Part shown: in pieces, positions 1-4,809 of the stretch
Position numbering within the stretch: position 1 is the stretch's first letter
Layout of the letters: each line of letters begins with the position of its first letter
NCBI GenBank assembly: GCA_016209785.1
Contig: JACQVM010000274.1
Span: 1 to 7,793 of the forward strand
Direction: 5' to 3'
Source: Candidatus Melainabacteria bacterium
GTDB lineage: Bacteria; Cyanobacteriota; Vampirovibrionia; Obscuribacterales; Obscuribacteraceae
DNA: 7,793 bases
Program-made: the position numbers and the translations under genes
The notes under the pieces: model-generated
Databases searched by the model: none
Seen by the model: only the letters and a program-made list of their open reading frames with translations
What the model was told of the DNA's origin: nothing

Positions 1-187
1 CCTCGAGAAGGGCGTGACCATCTATTGGTCAGCTCGCTGACCGAGCGTGACCTCATGAGCTTAGCCTTACGTACATAGTGCCCAGTTGCCCTTGCTGCTG
101 GAAATGGGTCACACGATTGTCCAGATTGCATTGGATAGCCATGAACCAAGGTTGATATTTCCAAGAATTAAGCAGCGCTTGGAATAA
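1..187 (+). pseudogene. Possible remnant or frameshifted 3' end of an upstream gene
   Basis: Two short open stretches follow one another in different plus frames. Frame 1 is open from the window edge to a TAG at 76-78. Frame 2 is open from after a TAG at 62-64 to a TAA at 185-187, and its last 40 or so residues (including LEMGHTIVQIALDSHE) look protein-like. A single shift between about 65 and 75 would join them. I recognise no family. It could be a gene tail broken by a frameshift, two unrelated chance frames, or simply the leader of the thioredoxin gene. The sequence before position 1 would be needed to tell these apart. Confidence is low. Confidence 0.2.
159..184. repeat. 7-bp inverted repeat upstream of the thioredoxin gene
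   Basis: TTCCAAG at 159-165 is perfectly complementary to CTTGGAA at 178-184, with a 12-base loop. No T-run follows, so it is not a typical intrinsic terminator. It overlaps the end of the possible remnant frame (stop at 185-187) and lies 62 bases before the thioredoxin ATG, so it could be an operator dyad or a weak transcript end. I see no convincing -35/-10 pair between it and the gene. Confidence 0.3.
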
Positions 188-246
188 ACCGGCTTCTGTA
201 TACGTATTTAGATGTGTCAGACAGTTCAACCTACGCAGGAGAAATT

Positions 247-705
247 ATGAAACCCTCAGTCTTAATTCTTGCTTCCTTGATAACCGCTGGATCCTTGGGC
301 TCAGGAATAGCAGACAAACAGTCGTCCGTTCTGGGGTGCCCATCTTGCCCCGACTCTGATTTGTCTGCGGGTAGCACAAATACAAGCGCGATCAAGGAAT
401 CATCCGAGGCTACTTTCAAGAGTGACGTTCTCACAGCTAAGCAACCAGTGCTAGTCGATTTCTATGCAAGCTGGTGCGGGCCATGCAAAAGGATGGCTCC
501 TATCGTTGAAAACGTATCAAAATCATATGGTGGCAAAATTGTCGTTGTCAAAGTCAATGTAGACAAAAACCCAAAATTATCTGCTCAATATGATATCCAG
601 TCCATTCCCGCCCTCAAGCTATTCAAAAATGGCAAAGTCGTGGGAGAGGCAGTGGGTGTCACATCTCTCGCCGAGCTTCGAGACAAAATAGATCGGGCCA
701 TCTAG
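247..705 (+). CDS. Exported thioredoxin-fold protein (WCGPC)
   Basis: This encodes a 152-residue thioredoxin-family disulfide oxidoreductase, probably secreted or anchored outside the cytoplasm. Residues 1-22 form a signal-peptide-like segment: Lys2, then a hydrophobic stretch rich in Leu, Ile and Ala, with a possible cleavage after GIA. A linker rich in Ser and Asp follows, then a complete thioredoxin domain from about residue 50. The active site is WCGPC at 76-80 and the cis-Pro loop is IPA at 120-122 (most thioredoxins have IPT). The typical thioredoxin block with NVD at 104-106 and the C-terminal FKNGKVVGE are present. A second CxxC (CPSC, 31-34) sits in the linker and is not part of the fold. 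The frame can be opened at GTG 214, but AGGAGA at 237-242 lies four bases before ATG 247, and starting there places the signal peptide at the N-terminus. It stands alone on this strand. The family is clear; the electron partner and substrates are not visible. Confidence 0.9.
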   Translation: MKPSVLILASLITAGSLGSGIADKQSSVLGCPSCPDSDLSAGSTNTSAIKESSEATFKSDVLTAKQPVLVDFYASWCGPCKRMAPIVENVSKSYGGKIVVVKVNVDKNPKLSAQYDIQSIPALKLFKNGKVVGEAVGVTSLAELRDKIDRAI

Positions 706-715
706 CAGGTTGAGT

Positions 716-1690
716 TCACCTGAGCCGAGTAATAAGACGTTCTAGAAAAACCTCACGCTCAACATCGTAAATGTATACATGCTGCTTAACTTGTCCTGGT
801 AACGCAATACCACCATCTGTCTTCCCTGCCCCGACAACACGCGAACACATCTGCTGTGCATGCAGGTATTTCTTGCTTCCACTCGTACCCTGTACCATCA
901 TCTCGCCTGCATCATAGTTGTCTTCGTCGATCAGCATTTCTACTTCCTCCCAGAAAAGCAAGTCCTGGTCAGTTAGCCATGCTACAGCCAGACAATCAAA
1001 AGGATTAAAACCATCAATAAGCCTCAGCTGGGTGCTAAACGTCTGTCTCCAAAAGGCAAGCCAGGGACTGCACTTATCAACCAGATACCTGGCTGTCTCA
1101 GTCCCGTTACATTCAATTAGATCAAGAATGTGGTCTGTTATCCATACTTTGCTTGACACCTCAAACGGCGCAAACACCAGCTTGAGCCTGCAGTTAAGCA
1201 GACGACGCACCGCCTCTGGATCGTTCTCAAAATTTAAATCAGGATGAGATCTCGCATAATTCCCTGTACGAAAACGCTGGCCCCTCCGCCGTCCTGCAAC
1301 GAGCACAACTTCATCAATCTGACTTGCTAGATCTTTATCTGCTTCCACAAAACTGGCAAGATTGGTGGCTGGTCCCAGGCATAAGACTGTCATGCGCCCG
1401 CCTTGGGCAATTTCCGCAAGCAGTGCTGTTGCTGCCGTATCCTTTCCAAGATCCTCACATGAACGCGCGCCAGCTGCTATCTTCACCTTCGCAAGTCCTG
1501 CCACTGAGCCCAACTCAGTCATACTGCGTTCAACATTTTTTAAGCTGTCGTTACCATAAGTAAGCGTAATACCACAAAGCTCTATGCTTGCAGAATTGGC
1601 CGCCATGATTATCGCAAGCGCATCATCAACATCACGCTCAGGAATCCCGACTGCTACGTCCGTATCAACAACAACACGCTTTAGTGCCAT
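716..1690 (-). CDS. Nucleoside hydrolase (IUNH family)
   Basis: This 324-residue protein should hydrolyse the N-glycosidic bond of a ribonucleoside to give free base and ribose in the cytoplasm. The calcium-binding Asp cluster is present as DTD (9-11) and DVDD (20-23), with about seven more residues between them than the usual DTDPGIDDALA. LGPATNLA (105-112) and N153 with DPEA (157-160) match family motifs. The distal motif is FDCLAVA (231-237): the metal-binding Asp is kept, but Phe231 takes the place where pyrimidine-type enzymes have the catalytic His. An aromatic residue there recalls the purine-specific inosine-adenosine-guanosine group, so a purine preference is inferred. The frame opens at GTG 1699, overlapping the kinase stop, but AGGTGA at 1701-1696 lies five bases before ATG 1690, which is the better start. 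It is the last gene of the operon and is probably translationally coupled to the kinase. Substrate is uncertain. Confidence 0.88.
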   Translation of the reverse strand: MALKRVVVDTDVAVGIPERDVDDALAIIMAANSASIELCGITLTYGNDSLKNVERSMTELGSVAGLAKVKIAAGARSCEDLGKDTAATALLAEIAQGGRMTVLCLGPATNLASFVEADKDLASQIDEVVLVAGRRRGQRFRTGNYARSHPDLNFENDPEAVRRLLNCRLKLVFAPFEVSSKVWITDHILDLIECNGTETARYLVDKCSPWLAFWRQTFSTQLRLIDGFNPFDCLAVAWLTDQDLLFWEEVEMLIDEDNYDAGEMMVQGTSGSKKYLHAQQMCSRVVGAGKTDGGIALPGQVKQHVYIYDVEREVFLERLITRLR

Positions 1691-1695
1691 CGCGC

Positions 1696-2928
1696 TCACC
1701 TGCCCTCATTAACTGCTGCTACCCACTTGCGTGCCCATTCAGCAGGACAAAGCAAAAGCTTCGTCGCTGTCTCCAGAAGTTCTTCAAATTGAGCATCTGT
1801 CAGACTAAAGCTAAAGCCTGCTGCTCCTAATAAGCGCCGCAAAATTTCAGCCCCGCAATGCAAGGCTGTGCTCTGCAAAACAACCAATTTCTCATCAGGA
1901 CCTGCTTGGACACTGCTCCAGAACTCCTCAATATATCCATCGAAAAATGCTACTAGCCGTGCCACGAGACCATCTTGTGAAAGCCCGGAGGCCACAGCAC
2001 ATGCCCACATGTGCGCACACAGCATTCCCACATCAAATGCTGGTGAGCCATGGTCACACAGCTCCGCATCGACAACCCCGAGTCTGCTATCAGACAATAC
2101 CAGAACACTGTCTGTATGCAGGTCTCCATGCGTCAAAACACTCCACTGCCCTTGCTTGAAGGTTCTTTCAAGCTCAATGAGAACCGGCAATACACTATCG
2201 CGAGACTTTCTTAAATAACGCTCCTGCAGCCCGATGCGCCTCATTAGCTTAATCTCGCAGTTTCGCTCCTCTTCTGCCATTGACGCTCTCCTGGCTACCT
2301 GCTCCTCCCATATTGCACGCATCTGTGCCGGCTCTTTCAGTGCAAGCGTAAAAACATATGGCCGGTTAAGAGCAGCCCCTGGATTGCTAAAAGCTACTGA
2401 GTCCACTGTTGCCTGGTGAATCTGCCCAAGGAAAGCCCCCAATGTCTTCAATAAATCCTCAGGCTTGCTTCCTAAGTTGTGCCGCAACCAATCACCAAGC
2501 GAGCACAACGGTGCAAGATCTTCCATTATCACCGTGCGCTGGTCTTGACTGAAATAAAGCACCGCAGGCGTGCACACTGCGTGCTCATGCTCTATTTGCT
2601 TGCTGAGATGAAACCAGGCTACCTCAAAGCTAAGTCGATTCTCTGGAAAGATAATCGACGGGTAGCGCTCAAGCCTTCCACCCTCTGGAACATGTTTGAC
2701 AACAAAGCTTTGCCTTTGCCCCCCTGCAAACCAAAGTTTCACTCGGCGCACCCGGTTTATATTGCCGCTTAAGTCTTCAACCTGCGCCTTCTCTACAGTC
2801 CTTCCCTCAAAGCCAAGTTCGTTGCTCAACCGCGTCACAAACCCGATGAATTCGGACTCTGTCTGAAGTCCGACCTCTGCTGCGCAGCTAGCCCTACCAT
2901 TTGCTCCACCAGCTTGCTCACACACCAT
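1696..2928 (-). CDS. 5-methylthioribose kinase-like phosphotransferase (APH fold)
   Basis: This 410-residue small-molecule kinase is of the aminoglycoside phosphotransferase/choline kinase fold and most resembles 5-methylthioribose kinase (MtnK), which phosphorylates C1 of the sugar. Visible features are GNINRV (55-60) in the nucleotide-binding loop region, VVK with Lys78, the stretch RYPSIIFPENRLSFE (88-102) resembling the segment after the Lys in MtnK, MEDL (135-138), the catalytic loop HGDLHTDS (267-274; MtnK usually reads HGDLHTGS), and DAE (287-289) matching the DxE that replaces DFG in MtnK. FDVG (298-301) completes the pattern. Length fits MtnK (about 400). The frame can be opened at TTG 2961, but TGAGGA (2938-2933) lies four bases before ATG 2928, which I prefer. 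It starts seven bases after the transferase stop and its own stop lies in the SD of the hydrolase gene. Exact substrate unproven: MTR, 5-deoxyribose or another 5-modified ribose are candidates. Confidence 0.72.
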   Translation of the reverse strand: MVCEQAGGANGRASCAAEVGLQTESEFIGFVTRLSNELGFEGRTVEKAQVEDLSGNINRVRRVKLWFAGGQRQSFVVKHVPEGGRLERYPSIIFPENRLSFEVAWFHLSKQIEHEHAVCTPAVLYFSQDQRTVIMEDLAPLCSLGDWLRHNLGSKPEDLLKTLGAFLGQIHQATVDSVAFSNPGAALNRPYVFTLALKEPAQMRAIWEEQVARRASMAEEERNCEIKLMRRIGLQERYLRKSRDSVLPVLIELERTFKQGQWSVLTHGDLHTDSVLVLSDSRLGVVDAELCDHGSPAFDVGMLCAHMWACAVASGLSQDGLVARLVAFFDGYIEEFWSSVQAGPDEKLVVLQSTALHCGAEILRRLLGAAGFSFSLTDAQFEELLETATKLLLCPAEWARKWVAAVNEGR

Positions 2929-2935
2929 GGTTTCC

Positions 2936-3646
2936 TCACACTTCCTTATCCAACAACCCAATTTCCTGCAATACCCACCGTGTTCGGTAAGCCCTGCTGC
3001 CGGTTTGGTGCAATGTCCTACTCAAACGGATCAACGATTCAATGTTGTCAACATCATCCAAAACATCGAGGAACATTAACTCCAGCCCCAGTCCTGCACA
3101 GTTTTTGACGGTATCACCAAATACAGTCTCCGAGCCCCACTCGATGCCAACAAACATGGAATCCACTGCCTTTTTAGCACCGAATGCGTAGTAGCCTCCA
3201 TCCAGGCTAGGACCCAAAAGCACATCCCAGTGTCTCATCGAATCAAGCGCATGCTTGATCGATATTACAGGCAGCGCTGGAATGTCAGTTCCAAAGACAA
3301 TTACAGCTTGATAATTCTTTAGCAGCGATCTTACACAATGCAGCATACGTTCGCCTAGGTCGTCGCCCTCTTGGCAAACCAACTTCACGCCATGCCTTGT
3401 CTTAAGGTCATCGAAAAAAGTTCCCCGTTCATCAGGCAAACAGGCCAAGAACTTTTCTGCACCATTGACGCTGGACAAGCTCGATAAGCAGTCCTCTAAC
3501 AGAGCAATGTAAACTCTTGTTGCCACTTTCTGTCCTAGCGACCGTGCAAGGCGTGTTTTTACTGGGATAAGATCCGGGTTCTTAGCAAAGGCCACACAGG
3601 CGACTTTGCCATGCCAGTCCGCCTCAATGTCACCCTCGTTTCTCAT
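2936..3646 (-). CDS. TIGR04282/DUF2064 family GT-A transferase
   Basis: This 236-residue transferase has the GT-A (nucleotidyl/glycosyl transferase) fold and is of the family named TIGR04282 or rSAM/selenodomain-associated transferase 1, which database annotation links to arsenosugar biosynthesis. The motif series is complete: FAKNPDLIPVKTRLA (20-34, nucleotide-binding), DDLGERM (95-101), GTDIPAL (119-125, with the metal-binding-type Asp), LLGPSLDGGYYAFG (143-156), Trp170 in the acceptor-side motif, and DDVDN (197-201). No signal peptide or membrane segment is seen, so it should be cytoplasmic. ATG 3646 is preceded by only a modest SD-like AGG, nine bases away. It is second in the operon, 27 bases after the dehydratase and 7 before the kinase. 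Family assignment is firm. The sugar donor and acceptor are unknown, and the family also occurs outside arsenic gene clusters. Confidence 0.88.
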   Translation of the reverse strand: MRNEGDIEADWHGKVACVAFAKNPDLIPVKTRLARSLGQKVATRVYIALLEDCLSSLSSVNGAEKFLACLPDERGTFFDDLKTRHGVKLVCQEGDDLGERMLHCVRSLLKNYQAVIVFGTDIPALPVISIKHALDSMRHWDVLLGPSLDGGYYAFGAKKAVDSMFVGIEWGSETVFGDTVKNCAGLGLELMFLDVLDDVDNIESLIRLSRTLHQTGSRAYRTRWVLQEIGLLDKEV

Positions 3647-3673
3647 GTATCATTGCCTGCTCAATTCAACCTT

Positions 3674-4633
3674 TTATGCTCTAGCTAACAAGAGCTCTTT
3701 CCAGACAGTGGAAGAGATGTTGCCACCACAAACTATGACTCCTACCTTTTCAGCCGGGGTTACATCAATAAGCTTTTTAGCCACAGCAGCCACTGCCGCT
3801 GCAGCAGCACCTTCTATGATCATACCTTCCTCGTTAAGAAATTCCAACAATGTCTGAGCAATGTCTGCCTCATCGACAGCTACCCACTCATCAACAACCT
3901 CACGTACTATCGGATATGTAATTGAATCAGGATCAACATTTCCTGCAAGCGAATCAGCTAGAGTGGGGCGTACAAAGACAGGTCTAATTGAGCCAGTTTG
4001 TACACACTCTTTCATGGCCGGCGAATTGGCAGCAACAACTCCAATGACACGGACAGTAGGATTAATGGCCTTGGCTGCTAGTCCAAGCCCGCCAATTAAG
4101 CCTCCACCACCCACTGCAGCAATTATAGTCGTTAGCTCTGGGAGTAATTCAAACATCTCAAGAGCAATGGTGCCTTGCCCACTCATCACTTCAGGATTAT
4201 TGTACGGAGAAACATAAATGCCTTTCTTTTCATTGGCCAAGCGCTGAGCATACGCTTCTGTTATCTGACACTCATCACCGTGCTCTATAAGCTTTACGTT
4301 GTAACTGCCTAACTGTTTCACCTTTGCTGGACAAATGCCTTTGGGAAGGCAAATGGTAACCTCGCTTGCCACAGACTTTGAGGCCTCTGCAACAGCTAAT
4401 CCATGATTACCAGTGGACGCAGTAAAGATGCGGGACAAACCATTTTCCTTGGCCCACGCCAGACAATTAAGTGCTCCCCGGTACTTAAAAGATCCTGTCA
4501 CCTGGAGATTTTCTAGCTTAAGGTACACACCAGCACCGCTAAGCTCACTTAGCCAAGAGCTGGCACGCAAGGGAGTCTCCAAGACACTACCCTTAATTCT
4601 CTTTCGTGCTACAAAAACATCTTTTAGATAAAT
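3674..4633 (-). CDS. PLP-dependent threonine/serine dehydratase-like protein, probable ATT start
   Basis: This 319-residue fold-type II PLP enzyme is related to threonine dehydratase and serine racemase, which deaminate L-threonine or L-serine to 2-oxoacids. The PLP Lys is K50 in TGSFKYRGA (46-54), the substrate-carboxylate loop is STGNHG (73-78), the phosphate-binding loop is GGGGLIGG (175-182), and CGGN (302-305) supplies the pyridine-N contact region. There is no ACT domain, so it resembles non-allosteric enzymes. A search limited to common starts gives TTG 4582, which would cut off ARKRIKGSVLETPL, a typical N-terminal stretch of the family, and has no SD. The frame remains open upstream to a TGA at 4639-4637 and contains no ATG, GTG or other TTG. 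GGGAGGG (4647-4641) lies seven bases before ATT 4633, taken here as the start. It is the first protein gene of the operon. STGNHG with Gly-Leu following, instead of the usual Ala-Gln, leaves the substrate open. Confidence 0.85.
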   Translation of the reverse strand: MYLKDVFVARKRIKGSVLETPLRASSWLSELSGAGVYLKLENLQVTGSFKYRGALNCLAWAKENGLSRIFTASTGNHGLAVAEASKSVASEVTICLPKGICPAKVKQLGSYNVKLIEHGDECQITEAYAQRLANEKKGIYVSPYNNPEVMSGQGTIALEMFELLPELTTIIAAVGGGGLIGGLGLAAKAINPTVRVIGVVAANSPAMKECVQTGSIRPVFVRPTLADSLAGNVDPDSITYPIVREVVDEWVAVDEADIAQTLLEFLNEEGMIIEGAAAAAVAAVAKKLIDVTPAEKVGVIVCGGNISSTVWKELLLARA

Positions 4634-4638
4634 AACTC

Positions 4639-4673
4639 AACCCTCCCAGTCCCTTAAATATGTTCTGAGGGTT
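4639..4673 (-). promoter_or_regulatory. Inverted repeat that would sequester the dehydratase SD
   Basis: On the minus strand AACCCTC (4673-4667) pairs perfectly with GAGGGTT (4645-4639) across a 21-base loop. One further wobble pair is possible outside, and two pairs beyond a GG bulge inside. The 3' arm contains five bases of the SD GGGAGGG, so folding would hide it. No T-run follows the 3' arm, which argues against an intrinsic terminator for the tRNA upstream. A translational control element is inferred. The long loop makes its stability modest, and no known riboswitch class is recognised. Confidence 0.4.
4641..4647 (-). promoter_or_regulatory. Strong Shine-Dalgarno site that decides an ATT start
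   Basis: On the minus strand GGGAGGG lies seven bases before ATT 4633. It is among the best SD matches in the window, and no ATG, GTG or TTG in any frame at suitable spacing opens a plausible gene. The reading frame from the ATT continues straight into the conserved dehydratase N-terminus. Confidence 0.6.
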
Positions 4674-4693
4674 ATTTCTTGGCAGCAAGATAA

Positions 4694-4767
4694 TGGAGCG
4701 GGTAGCGGGAATCGAACCCGCGTGTGCAGCTTGGAAGGCTACCGTTCTACCATTGAACTACACCCGC
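4694..4767 (-). tRNA. tRNA-Gly (anticodon TCC), CCA encoded
   Basis: The minus strand folds as a full cloverleaf of 71 bases plus an encoded CCA (4696-4694). The acceptor arm is GCGGGTG with TACCCGC (last pair G-U) and discriminator T. The D arm contains TTCAATGGTAGAA, and the anticodon stem GTAGC/GCTGC encloses the loop CTTCCAA, giving anticodon TCC that reads GGA and GGG. The T arm is CGGGTTCGATTCCCG. A T73 discriminator is usual for bacterial glycine tRNAs. It lies 60 bases upstream of the dehydratase start on the same strand, so co-transcription with the operon is possible. No clear terminator separates them. Confidence 0.97.
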
Positions 4768-4781
4768 GTGACCAAAATCCT

Positions 4782-4809
4782 ATCATAAGTTTATGCCATG
4801 AGGATACAA
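4782..4809 (-). promoter_or_regulatory. Putative promoter of tRNA-Gly (and possibly the operon)
   Basis: On the minus strand TATGAT (4787-4782) is a five-of-six match to a -10 box and ends 14 bases before the tRNA 5' end, placing transcription start near 4775. TTGTAT (4809-4804) is a weak -35 match (three of six) at 16-bp spacing. The element overlaps the first codons of the divergent gene if that gene starts at 4798. Confidence 0.45.

Noticed and set aside
25..44. Hairpin GGTCAG/CTGACC around a CTCG loop
   Set aside because: A compact stem of about eight pairs with one wobble, but no T-run and no link to a gene start; best treated as chance.
12..52. Direct repeat GCGTGACC at 12-19 and 45-52
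   Set aside because: Eight bases, two copies, no regular array and no adjoining element; too short to be meaningful.
328..339. VLGC in the thioredoxin N-terminus as a lipoprotein signal
   Set aside because: The Cys is at residue 31, and charged and polar residues (DKQSS) separate it from the hydrophobic core, which does not fit a lipobox.
231..434. 67-codon minus-strand frame opposite the thioredoxin signal and linker
   Set aside because: It is antisense to a confident gene, has no SD and no recognisable motif.
706..722. CAGGT/ACCTG dyad between the convergent thioredoxin and hydrolase genes, considered as a bidirectional terminator
   Set aside because: The stem is only five pairs with a seven-base loop and has no T-run on either side.
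2929..2961. TTG 2961 as the kinase start
   Set aside because: It would extend the protein 26 bases into the transferase gene without an SD, while ATG 2928 has TGAGGA four bases upstream.
3861..4217. 118-codon open frame on the plus strand, and similar plus-strand frames at 918-1247, 1868-2218 and 2479-2772
   Set aside because: They lie opposite well-supported minus-strand genes, have low-complexity Ser/Thr-rich or Leu-rich translations, and show no family motif or fitting SD.
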